This document shows, piece after piece, positions 23,101-33,839 of a DNA stretch of 64,000 nucleotides. The notes under the pieces are model-generated. The model was not told the origin of the DNA, ran no database searches, and was given only the letters and a program-made list of their open reading frames with translations. This DNA is from Diplocarpon mali. Its lineage: Eukaryota; Ascomycota; Leotiomycetes; Helotiales; Drepanopezizaceae. The translations under genes and the position numbers were made by a program. Location of the stretch: positions 34,345-98,344 of the forward strand of contig JAENRP010000161.1 of NCBI GenBank assembly GCA_024741835.1, read 5' to 3'. Position 1 is the first letter of the stretch. Each line of letters opens with the position of its first letter.

Positions 23101-26100
23101 CATTCCGAGTTGCAAGCATTGCAACGTCTTCTCGAAGCTGAGCGAGAAACGGCAATGGATGATCAGGAAGTCAAGGACAGGCTGCTGTTACAGAAAAGCG
23201 AGCTGGAGGAGCGACTGGAGATTACTCAGCAAGGTCTAGCAGATGCTGAACAAGAGAACATTCAGCTTGAAAGTCACATGGATCTTATTCTGGAAAAGCA
23301 GAAAAAGTCAGAGCAGGACACGAAGGAACTTCGTTTACAGCTGGAGCAGGCGGGCCAATTTGTGTCTAACTTGGAAATCGACAAAAGAGAACTCACTGAG
23401 AAGCTAGAGCACACAAATCGCCAACTTCAGAACCTTTCCGAAGCGGAATCTCAACTAAATGCAAATGAATCAAACTTGTTGAAGGAGATCAGCATATTAA
23501 AGAGCCAACTTAGTTTGAAAGAGAGGAAAGCTCAGGATCTAGAAACCAAATTGCTCAAGGTGGACCACGATCTGGATGTAAAGTTCGCAAATGCTACAAA
23601 AGAGCTTCAAGCCACTCGAAGCAGAGAGCAAGATTTGTCGAGCGAAAACCGCCGAGTTAAGCAACAGCTTTCCGAGTTGACGTCCACCTCGACAGGCTAC
23701 GAGGACCTTGTTAGGCGCAAGGAAAGCGAGCTTGCCGTTCTCCGTTTAGATAATCGCAATTATGAGGCAGAGCGGAAAACATTCGAAGAGCAGAAACACA
23801 GCTTGACTATAGAGAAAGAGAACGTGGTCAATCGCCTCCGTGAGGTCCAAGCCGAGATTTTTGCTATGAAGTCACAAAAGGCCAATCTTGAGAAAGAGAT
23901 CGTGGAAACCAAAAAGCTCCTAGATGCCAGACTCACCGAGGACGCCCAGGCTGGCCAAAATCGCAAGATGCTAGAGGGCCAGATCCTGGACCTCAAGGCG
24001 CAGTTGTCTGATGTCCAGAGGGATCTCAGCAAAGAGCGACAGTCTCGGGACGATGTGCAATTACTTGCAGATCATAAGTACAAGGAGCTCAACGATAAGT
24101 TTCAAGAAGTCAACGAGGCGAAAATTATCATAGAAAAGGAACTATACGTGCAACAAGATACTCTCAGACGGGCGATGGAAGCAAGAGTCGTTGCCGAGAA
24201 GGAGCGCAACGAGGCCCGGAACGAAATCCGTAGATTGCGAGAGGCAAAAGCAGCTGCTGAAGAAGCACGGATGAAGGCGGAGCTCGCCAATGATCGAAGT
24301 GCTTTGCGTCTGGCCCGGGAACGGGAAACCAGTCTACGGAAGGATTTGGACGAGGAACAAGGCCGAGCAAAGTTCTATGAAGAGCAATGCATAGAGCTGG
24401 GAAAGCAAGTCAAAGAATTGAAGCAGACAATCATGGATTCTGGTAAATTCGGCCTTCAGGTTGACCAAGAGAAGGATCGTCTACATCGGGAATTGAACGC
24501 TGCTAAGAGCCGACTCATCGCCTCGGAACGCGACAACAAAGCACTACTAAACAAAATCCAGCAGAAAGGACTTGAAATATCTCGGTCAAACTCGGTTGTG
24601 CATCAAAAAAGCCAGGAGGAGGTCCGGGCCTTGCAGAGGGACAAGGCTAAGGTCGACGAGGTAAACCGAAAGCTCAATAAGCAAGTGGAGTCTCTTCAAG
24701 ACGAAATGGCCAAACTTCATAAACGGAACGAGAAGCTTCAGTTGGACTTGGAAGACCGTGCTCATGAAGTTGCCCGAGAGCACAAAACAACACGTAATGC
24801 CGAGAAATCATCATCTACAACCAATACTCAGCTGGCGGAAGCACTTCGGAACCTTGAATCGGAACGACAGCAACACTCGCAATCCAGAGACTCCAATCGC
24901 CAGCTCAAAGTGATGGTGGAAAGTCGTGACCAGGACGTGCTCAAGTTGTTAAAGAAAATGGACCCTGAATTAACACACCCTATGCCTCAGCTTGATGGAG
25001 GTAGTGATAGAAGTGCAGCAAGGACGCCTAATCCTGTACCAGCTCTAGTTCAGAAAGTCGAGGAGCTGTACCAAGATCTTCGTGTCCAGGCTGCTGGTCG
25101 GGCTAATGCGGAATCCCAGGTGGCTGAGCTGCGGAAGAGGTTTGAAGACGAGTTCGGAGATTCTCCAGAAAGGAACTCCCCAACACGACCCAGACTTGAA
25201 GAAATCCATCCAAACCAAGGTGACCTCAACCAAACTCCCAGTCATCTACGCAATAAGCTTAACGCAAGGCCTCGCTCTAACGTTTCCACTCCAACTCGCC
25301 TATTTCCGACCAATAATAACGACTTACAAGGCTCTGGGCGTTCTGACCGGACCGCAGACATGTTAAGCTTCAACAACCGCATGGACCTCAAAGCCGATCT
25401 CGAGGAATTACAAAATCAGCTTCAAATGAGCCAGATGCAGAATCGACATCTTCAAAGCCAGCTTGAGCGATCAACGCCCGCACGAGAGCTGTGGCCTGAG
25501 GACAGTCCATCGCTTCGAAGGGTTCAAAAACTGGAGCAGGTCAACAGTAGACTCCACAACATGCTTGATGACTCGGCAAAGAAAGTATCTGCCTTGGAAA
25601 AGAGCATACAAACCGGAGAACTATGTTTTCGAGATATCCAAACGAAGTCCCACGAGGAACTATTTGATCTCATCAATAGCCAGGAAGACTCTCGCCGATC
25701 ATTGCTAAGTATTCACAATGATACAGCTGCGGAGCTCAGTGACACCAAGAGGCAGTTCGATGAGTTGAAACATGCCCGTGCTACTCTTGAGGTTGAAATC
25801 AGGGATGCCAGGTCTGACCTCGAGGATTTGACGCAGCAAAGAGAGCAGGATGCTGCCAATCGAGCTCAATTGCTACAGGAATACGCCGACCTGCAAATCC
25901 GGCTTGATGCAGAGTCGTCTAAGCTGCTGGACGTTACATCCAGCCTCTCGTTGTACAAGAGCCGTGCCGATGAATACTTCAGTAAGCTGGAGCAGGCCGA
26001 GATTGCAGTCATGAAGGCCACAAGAGCTGAGCAATTTGCGAAATCTCAAGGACGAGAGGCCGAGGAAACATGTGCTGAGATCATGTCGGAGCGTAAACAA

Positions 26101-27485
26101 ATGGATGCTACCATCGAGGACCTTCAGCGACAGAATCAAAGTTATGAAGAAAGACTCGAGGATATCTCTGTTGATCTCGAGGCTGCTTTGCAGGCCAGGA
26201 AGCGTCTGCAGCATGAACTTGAAGATTACCGAAGTCAAAGAGCTATGGATATCGAAGACAAGGAGTCCAGCATGGAGCAAACTCGAAAAAAGTATCAAGC
26301 CGAATTCGCTACACTCACCAACGAGCTGGATATCGCACGCGAAGAAAAGTTGTTCAAGCAGACGGAAAACACTAGATTGCGAGAGGAACTCGAGGAACTC
26401 CGGTCTAAATGGGACGACGAAGTTCTCAACAGTTCTACTTGGTCCAAGGAAAAGTCTCGCCTCGAGTCAACTCTTTCGGATCTTTCTGCTTCTAGGGATG
26501 AAGCTCTCAAGGCTCACACAGATGCTCAGGACAAGGTTGTCAGCGTGATGTCCCAACTTCGCAACTTGAGAATGGCGATGGACGATGTGAGCATGGAACG
26601 AGATATGTTACAGAAAGAAAAACGCGGCTTAGAGGCGCGTTTACTCGAAGCAAAGGCGGGTCTCGATGATCTCGCCCGCGGTGATAGTCCTTCGTTGCGG
26701 AACGCAGCAAGTCTAGATCGCGAGCTTCTTGAGCTGAAGTCAAACCTCGCCCAACAAGAAGACATTGCTGCGGCGGCTGTTGGTAAAATGCGACGGGCCG
26801 ATGCTCTTAGCTCCGAAATGCAAAAAGACATCGTTGCCGAACGCGAACTGACTGCACAGCTTCATGCCGAGAAAGCTGCACTAGAGAAGTCTCTCAAAGA
26901 GCTGCAAGTACGTCTTGTCGATCTTGAAACCAAGGGGTATTCGAGCGCCAGCCAGGATGTCAGATTCCTACATGGCCGTGTCCAGGAGGTAAGAAATCGC
27001 ATTAACATGTGGAACGATCAGGACTGACCTACGAACAGCTGGAGGCCCAACTCGAAGCCCAAGAAAGAGAGCGTAACAAATCTCAACGGTCTGTGAGAAA
27101 TGTAGACCGCACAGTCAAGGATCTACAATTACAGATCGAACGTAAAGAGAAAGCCAATGTCTCGCTGCAAGATGATATTTCCCGCTCTAGAGACAAAATA
27201 GAAAAGCTATTGAAGACCATCGACGACTTACAGAGCAGCGAAAGCGACGGCCAGCTTGCCGCAAGACGAGCAGAGCGCGCTCTGAACGAGGAGCGAGAGA
27301 AGGCGTTGCGATTGGAGCGGGAATTAGAGGGCTGGAAAGGACTGAAAGGCTCCGGCACCACGAGGCGGGGTAGCGGCGCTGTCTGGAATATGAACAGCAC
27401 CTCCACTGACGAGAACGGAATTGATGTGCCGAAGCGGAAGAGCAGCATTTCTAGGCAACCTAGTCTGAGCAAAGGATTCTTGTAG
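20178..27485 (+). CDS. myo2: Class II myosin heavy chain
   Basis: Three exons, 20178-20615, 20665-26988 and 27039-27485, with 49- and 50-bp introns, both in phase 0, give 2402 residues, normal for filamentous-fungal myosin II. Order: disordered Ser/Pro-rich N-terminus (1-105); SH3-like motor N-domain (KRYVWLKDPENAFVKGWVVE, ~115-135); motor with P-loop GESGAGKT at ~257, switch I NNNSSRFGKF, switch II DIAGFEIF; neck with one clear IQ-like segment (ARFQSVARGFTQRR) before the LCENPWWRLMAKMKPLL junction; then a very long coiled-coil tail (~930-2390) broken by a Pro/Ser/Asn-rich hinge near residues 1600-1720. It drives contractile actomyosin ring constriction during septum formation. The ATG at 20178 precedes a continuous frame. 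No lesion is seen. Confidence 0.97.
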
Positions 27486-28807
27486 GGGGCAATGGGATAA
27501 TAATGAGTTGCACGAATACACGATGAGAATGGGATTACAATTGTATATGAGTGAATTGTCAAAATATCTGTTTGGCGGCGTTTGGGGCTAGGCCTGTGGC
27601 GTGGCTGTTGTATATTTTGGTACTGGGGCATTGAGTCTACGTGATTTCATAGTGGGTTGTGGTATTAATGGAACTTATTTCTCCCAGGCCTATGAGTAAA
27701 TTTTTTCCCATGGCCGTTGGTGAAGGGGCTAGCTTGTACTGAGCTGTGCCACCTGACTTTCGGTGCCTATTCACAAATAACCAATTCGTAAAGAAACCGA
27801 ATTAGAGAAACTTGACAAGAGGAGCAGCAAGTGTGTGGGAAAGGGGTGGGGAGATTGTCAAATCAAATTCAATGGCATTGCTTTTAGAATTATATCTCTT
27901 TAAATTCAAGTTAGTGATGCAAACTCGTGGCTCACTGAGTGGAAGATCGCGCACTTGTATATCATGTTCTCAAAATTCGACATCGCCTACTCTTGAGATG
28001 TACTTTTGGGTTAGAAATTTTCAACACCTCAGCGAGATTCGAGTTGATGCCTGCTACTACTTCACGAATAGAGTCGAAAGTTTATTCTCAGTATATTCGC
28101 AGAAGCGAATAGTTGGAGGGCCGTGTTAGGCTGACCCGTATATTGAAGCGATCAGTACTCCTGCATCCTACCCAGGCCTAGAACGCGTAAAGATGGCTTT
28201 TCACGTGACAAGTAGTCGAGACTAAGCAACAACTGTGACTGAGAGTTACTTTCTCTCATTTCTAATTCCTCAGAGGCACTACTTGAGTGATTCTGCCAAT
28301 TCGCCAATTTAGCCGCCTAGAGACCTCTTTTTTATCCTAAACACGACGTCCGGCACAGCCGCTCTCTATCCATGCGTCTTGAGCTCATGAATCTCCGAGT
28401 AAATATAAAGCTCAGTGTCCACTCAAAACCTGCAACACATCTAACTCGGGTGGAACCCCAACCTCTGTCCTGTAAGTGTTCACTGTCTGGCGAAAATTCA
28501 TACCTACATTGGTCTTGAAAGTCCACTCTATATACTCTCGTACTCACATTTACAGTAAGAATTATATAATAGTCGTCCTTCGATTTAAAGAAGCGTTACG
28601 TGGAGACCTCATATTTCATCCAATTACGGTGCGAGACTAGCATGCTCGACACCCAATGACACGGAGACATATAACTTTCTTGCTCTTCCGGTAAGATTTC
28701 ATGAGAGATCAATAGGAACTTTCATTTTGCGTTTAGAAAATGGCCTATCAATGTTTTGTAAACTGTTAACAGGCTCCGCTTTATGACGCATAAGCGAATA
28801 GAAGGTC
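27486..28807. other. Intergenic
   Basis: No supported gene. The first few hundred bases should hold the 3' end of the myosin transcript. The small frame at 27812-28129 has no recognisable protein features. Confidence 0.5.
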
Positions 28808-29525
28808 CTTTTTTCCCCTTTTAATATTATTTATTAATTCTTAACTACAAAGCATGAGCGGAAGATGCTGTGCTTTATTTAGATATATAAGGAGAAACTA
28901 GAATAGAAACTCCTTATATATTCAATGTTAAGTCTAGTATATCTATGATCCCTAATTCTTTAGATAAAAGTCTAACTTATACCTCAGTTAATAGTTATTC
29001 CCTTTGAGTTTTAGGCGAGTACATTCTCTAAAGGTGCCTTAATAAATAGAGTCGCCTTAGATTCTGTATTATAAGATAAGCTCTTTACGCTAAAAACAGC
29101 TATTTATTTAATTATATCAAGCGTCTTACTAGTATATGCGGCAGCTCTTGACTATAATTCTTCTTATCGACTTTTATATAAATCTTTAAAATATATCCTT
29201 TCCCTTCTCCTTTCCCTTCTATAGTATAATTGCTTTTTTTCCCCTTTATATCCTTTATTAATCATTTTCTCTAATCATAGGTATATAGTTGAAAAATCCT
29301 AGAGTATATAAGTAGACGTTGAAAATAAATTTTTTTGTAAAAGAGGTAGTATAAAACTTTTTCGTTCCAAAGCTTTCGAAAAGTGCTAGCTCTGTTCAAT
29401 TTAGGGTTCAATTATTTCATAGTCGAAAGGACTTAATCTCGGCTTTGCAGAGTCTTAAATAAAATCTGCAGGTTCGTAGGAGACACCGAGAACAGGTGTT
29501 GAGTCGTTGTCTCTCATAAAAGCTG
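28808..29525 (+). repeat. Dispersed AT-rich repeat, copy B
   Basis: About 720 bp that aligns collinearly with copy A (9491-10190, once its solo LTR is removed) and with both halves of inverted copy C. It is the only uninterrupted copy and so defines the unit. It runs from a run of T/C ('ttttttccccttttaatatt') to 'aggtgttgagtcgttgtctc'. No ORF and no obvious terminal inverted repeats. Changes between copies are mostly transitions. Confidence 0.75.
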
Positions 29526-29581
29526 GTTGCATTCGTTGCATATAATATATCCGACTCCAACGCAAAGTGTCGGCAAACAGG

Positions 29582-29604
29582 TCACATGATCAGCGATCAT
29601 GTGA
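29582..29604. repeat. Perfect 10-bp inverted repeat
   Basis: TCACATGATC and GATCATGTGA are separated by AGC. This could be a small hairpin or a dimeric protein-binding site. It lies between repeat copy B and the SDR pseudogene. Confidence 0.6.
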
Positions 29605-30082
29605 TAAGTCACATGCCAGGTAAGGCTTGACAGCTACTGTATTCACCCTACGCTCTCGAGGAGTAGCTTCGAGGGCAAGCTTTTACACGCGAATATAATC
29701 CAACGTATTCCAGAAGCTTCACCTGCGCAGACAAGATAAGTGGCCGAAGGCAGAGGAGCCACAACATATCAAATGATTAAGGCATAATTTCCTGAAAAGC
29801 ATGATAATTACCTCCCCCAATTCTCGCACAATTTCTTTTTCCAAGCCAAAATGCTTAGTTATATGCAGTATTCTAAGTGGGAGAGGTTGATCATGTTGAT
29901 ACATTGTGATGAATGTTGTTCGTTGCCTTGTTGCCACAGCGGGTGCGGATCTACTGAGAGCGTTTCTCAACTATGAATGTAACATATAAGAAACCCTAAG
30001 GGAATTCTCTCACAAACAAGAGCAGCCTATCATCCACCCTTCCATCCTCTATTTTTCAGGATCTTATGAAAAGTTCTTGAGA

Positions 30083-30974
30083 ATGGAAACTCAGAAGTAT
30101 AATAAGCTTGCGGGCAAGCACGTCCTGATCATTTGAAGAATCTCCGGTATACATCCAAATTACTCTACATCGGGTTAGTATTTCTCGCGAAGCATTTCGA
30201 GGAGATCCTTGTACCGAAACAGGCTTTGGCTTTGCTGTTGCAAAAACGTCCATTGAGTCGGGTGCCTTTGTCATTGTCTCCTATAGCAAAAATGAGAGAG
30301 TCAGCTCGTCTGTTGAAAAACTCAAGAAGTCATAACCCGACGCTGAATTTACCGGATACGCCTGTGACCTGTCAAAGCCATTAGTGGTACAGGACATGGA
30401 AGCCTTTTTCAAGCAGGTCGGAAAGCTCGACCACATTATCTTCACAGCTGGTGATAAACTGGCCTCGATACCCATTCAATCTGTCGCTTACAAGGCGATT
30501 ATGCGAGCCGGCCGGATCCGTTTCTTTGCGCCGTTACTTATAGCAAATGTTGGTTCGAAATAATTGAATCCTGGTCAAGCATCCTCGATTGTGTTGACCT
30601 GCGGGCATATGGCTGATCGTCCGCTTCCCGAATGGAGCGTTGTAGCTGGCTATTGCCCAGATTTGTACGGTATGACCAGGAACTTGGCGATCGATCAGAA
30701 GCCTATGAGAGTTAACCTGGTAAGCCCTGCTGCTGTTGTCACGGAGCTGTGGAAAGATATGGGTCAGGACCAACAACAAGAAATGTGCAAGGGAATTACG
30801 AAAAAGTTTCCTATGGGAAATTTTGGGAGGCTTAAATTTGTTCTAAGAATTTAGAAATACAATGCTAATTATATCACAGCTGGAGAAGTTGCAGAGGCGT
30901 ACTTATGGCTCACGGAGGATAGCAACGTCACAGGTAACATTGCAGCTTGTGACTCGGGGGCAAGCCTTGTATAG
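30083..30974 (+). pseudogene. Decayed short-chain dehydrogenase/reductase
   Basis: From ATG at 30083 the frame reads KLAGKHVLII and then hits TGA at 30134-30136, where the glycine-rich NAD(P)-binding loop should follow. After a likely intron it resumes with GFGFAVAKTS, GAFVIVSYSKNE, DAEFTGYACDLSKP, KLDHIIFTAGD, SSIVLTCG, YGMTRNLAIDQKPMRVNLVSP and GEVAEAYLWLTEDSNVTG, ending at TAG 30972-30974. This is the order of a classical SDR of ~240 residues, an NAD(P)-dependent oxidoreductase of unknown substrate. Further in-frame TAA codons lie at 30333-30335 and 30561-30563. The last intron appears to have lost a normal donor near 30829, although its TCACAG acceptor remains. Convergent with the intact RNA cyclase gene. 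Confidence 0.88.
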
Positions 30975-31067
30975 ACATGATATTCGAATAGCGAGGACCA
31001 AAATTCTGCATCAGTTGAAAAACCATCATACGACATACAAATTCTCCAACGGCCGCTATGGAGAAAT

Positions 31068-32318
31068 TTACAAAGGCGATGTTTTCCAAGCAGCCCCTCC
31101 GCAGATCCGACCTCCATCTCTCCATCTGACTTGAGGTAACATTTGACTGCATACCCATCTCGCCGTTATAGTGTGCATACTTCCGTCACCAAAAGACCCA
31201 TCCATGCGGTCTTCTCGCTCGCTGGATGAATGCCGGGCATCTGCAGTTCGTGGAATACTCGATGTCCCACTCGCCAAAGCTTGGAATACGACCAGTTGAT
31301 CTTGAAGATACTCATCTACAACGCCTCCCTTCCTGACTTCTGCATCGAGTTCTTTTGTTACCTGTGAAGCTATTTCCGTAGCCAGATCCTCTGCACTTTT
31401 GCCTCTTGTCTTGCCACCATACAACCAGTCTCGCCCAAAGCGTAGGCCCGTTGAAGTGTGAGCCACCAATAAAGCGTAGTTTCTGGCATTGTGTTTGCTG
31501 TCTTCCACCAGGCGGAAGTTGACTTCGGCACCAGGAAATATAAGGTCAAGCTGAAGCTCCAGTAAGCGAGTAAGAGGTCCTTGGACTTGAGTCGGGATGA
31601 GAAGGGAAACATCGATCCGTACTATGTCCCCTCGTTTTTCTGGCCACATGGGTTCTTTGAGGGATTGTCCCAGTATGAGGGGAGTAATTACAAACTTGGC
31701 TGATCCTATCTGCCGAGTCCCATGGGACCACCCGCGGTTCTCGAGTTGGCGATCCACTTTGATCCCAAACCTTTCCAAGGCTGGCAGCAAAACTTGATCC
31801 AGATATTCAAAAGATAGAGAAAAGCTAACATTCGTTCCTCCTTGAATAGTAAGAGTGATCGGAGATCCATGCTCGTCGCCAGCGAAGAGAAAAAAGGGCA
31901 AAGTAGCTTGGAACACTAAGAGGATGCTCGCTACAGAGTCCATTTGCACCCTGATATTCCGGCTCTTGATGGCCTCTGGAGGAAGCTTTGTTTTGAATCC
32001 AAATGCTTTGCTTCCAACAAAGCAGTCTGTTACCTCTGCTTCCGTAGCATCGGCGAGACACTTGATACAAGCAACATGCTGGGCCCTGAGACCTAGCAGG
32101 GAGGTAAGCTCGAGGTAGAGAGTGATTTTTGGCGGATCAATACATCACTTACCATCGCCTCTTTGGTTTGCAGCTCTATTGCCCCTTACGTTGTTGATCC
32201 TGATCGGTGTTCCTGTCAAGGCAGCCAAAGCGACAGCTATCCTCACCACCTGACCTCCTCCCTCGCCAGTCCTGCCGTCTAAAGTTAATACCTTCTTCAC
32301 TGGGGTGACTTCCGACAT
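31068..32318 (-). CDS. RTCA: RNA 3'-terminal phosphate cyclase
   Basis: Two exons, 32153-32318 and 31068-32092, with a 60-bp intron (GTAAGT..CTAG), give 396 residues; start ATG at 32318. The N-terminus LDGRTGEGGGQVVRIAVALA is the family hallmark, followed by INNVRGNRA, LRAQHVACIKC, TIQGGTNVSFS, YLDQVLLPALERFG, an insert domain, and the C-terminal GDGSMHTITARW. The His of that last motif (about residue 362) matches the catalytic His adenylylated in the bacterial enzyme. The enzyme converts RNA 3'-phosphate to a 2',3'-cyclic phosphate with ATP, in the nucleus in eukaryotes. The last ~16 residues after VRW are unusual, so a short terminal intron is possible. No lesion seen. Convergent with the SDR pseudogene. 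Confidence 0.93.
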
Positions 32319-32475
32319 CGTCAATTGCTACCGATGTAGAGATTTTGGGTGCACGATGTAAATCTCTCTACCTATTCAGATTCGCCTTGGTACGGTTAAG
32401 TGGCCTTGCAGAATCGGCGTGTCAAGTCCAAATGGCTGGATCTGTTGATAGATCGATCAGGAGCCTAGATAAAAT

Positions 32476-33372
32476 GTGATTACTAGAAGTATGGTTGCAA
32501 GCTCCACTGAGCCCTGGCCACTTTATATCGAAGTTTATACTCATGAGTCATCTCCCAAAGACTGGGATGGAGTCGAAAATAACATCGAACAACATAGAAG
32601 CCATCGTATTGTGGATACTGTACCCCAGATGCAGTTCAAGCTGCGAAATCCAATAGGAAAATTCGCCTATAGAATTGGGTCTTCGAAGGCAGCTGAACTT
32701 GAAATTTGTTTTAAAGGTTGCCGCGATATACTAGAAATTCAAGCCCGATGCTCGCGCATTTCCACCCCGCCTCGAAGGCTTGGCGCTCCGTCACTTTTTA
32801 CATCAGCTGTCTCATCATGTCTCCGTCGCGTTAGCCGACAAACATGCAAATATCTAGTCTGGAGCCTCAGAATTTTCTCAAGCTCCGACGCACGAAGAAA
32901 TAGAGGCCCGAGATTGCCTGGAGCAGAATGCTACGGCAGCCCTTTACAGTACGAGCGGATCGAGGGTCCTCGGACATGATCTTTGAGGATGTGGGTCATC
33001 TGTCCGAATGTTTACGACGATACTTAACATGCTAGAGCTGCAACACTACGACAAGATCCCTAATCTGCCCGTTTTTCCAGAGCTCGGAATCTCTCGATCG
33101 AACGACGGCCTACCGTCTTAGCACACTTCCATTGGGGAGATATATAATCAGAATGCCTGCATCTACAGTTAACGGGAGAATGTACGGCGCATTAAGGAGA
33201 CTCCAACTTGGCTGTATTTGAGGAAGGTAAATGAGGCGTGAGAGTTGGAAAAGACCTTGTGGAGGAGTCTTCACATGTTTGCAATAAGCTGCTGCGAAAG
33301 TCCCGCAAGAAATCTTTTAATTTTGTTTGCAAGCAGCAGTGCTGTCAAACCGGAGTCAAGGTGCTGCTGAGA
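32476..33372 (+). pseudogene. Unidentified decayed gene with several in-frame stops
   Basis: The first part (32503-32740) reads YIEVYTHESSPKDWDGVENN and QMQFKLRNPIGKFAYRIG, clearly protein-like. After a frame change near 32745 another frame continues for ~600 bp: RLEGLALRHFLHQLSHHVSV, THEEIEARDCLEQNATAALY, MLELQHYDKIPNLPVFPELG, TPTWLYLRKVNEA and LEKTLWRSLHMFAISCCES. It is interrupted by TAG, TGA, TAG, TAA and TGA. Some interruptions might lie in introns, but not all can. I do not recognise the family. Its start lies ~160 bp from the divergent RNA cyclase start. Confidence 0.5.
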
Positions 33373-33787
33373 GCTCCTCTGCAAAGAGATTCGAGGACGC
33401 AATGCATCGCTGGAATCTACTTTTTGTTCTGTGGATAGTCCTTCTTTGAATGGCGATTCCCAGTCTCGCACCGAAATTGAGGTCCGGCTCTATTTCAGCT
33501 TCAAAAATACATCTGGTATTGATTTTCATAGTTTCTTCTAACATCCTGCCTGCGGCAGCCCTTTTGCTCCTCGGTTTCTTTCCCTCAAAAATCCCAAGGA
33601 GCCAATCACAGGAGTACCGAACCAGCTTCTCCTGCCATCCTGTTGAGATATATTTAGAGTTGTCATGGGGATCGAGGTTTACCAAATATATCACAAAGAG
33701 AGCTGAAGAATTAGCTTTGACAATGTTGTTCCATGCCGCCATGCGCCGAATATTTGCACCGAAAAGGTTCCCGTTCCTCGCAGGCAT
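33356..33787 (-). CDS. Hypothetical ORF, 143 codons
   Basis: An ATG-initiated minus-strand frame with moderately protein-like composition (SSALFVIYLVNLDPHDNSKY, RYSCDWLLGIFEGKKPRSKR). No domain or homolog comes to mind and no introns are evident. It overlaps the tail of the decayed gene on the other strand, so it may be a remnant or chance. Confidence 0.2.
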   Translation of the reverse strand: MPARNGNLFGANIRRMAAWNNIVKANSSALFVIYLVNLDPHDNSKYISTGWQEKLVRYSCDWLLGIFEGKKPRSKRAAAGRMLEETMKINTRCIFEAEIEPDLNFGARLGIAIQRRTIHRTKSRFQRCIASSNLFAEELSAAP

Positions 33788-33839
33788 TACAGAAGCGTGT
33801 CTTCGTTACAGTTGTACCTTTTTTAGAAAGTAATTGTAA

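Noticed and set aside
20854..26831. Numerous minus-strand and other-frame ORFs inside the myosin gene
   Set aside because: Shadows of the coiled-coil coding sequence, with Ser/Arg/Leu-rich antisense composition.
30134..30563. Idea that TAA/TGA in the SDR and transporter genes are reassigned sense codons
   Set aside because: Neighbouring intact genes use the same codons as true stops, and these loci also carry frameshifts or a lost splice donor. Decay is simpler. Any stop is one transition from Gln, Arg or Trp, so the pattern alone is uninformative.
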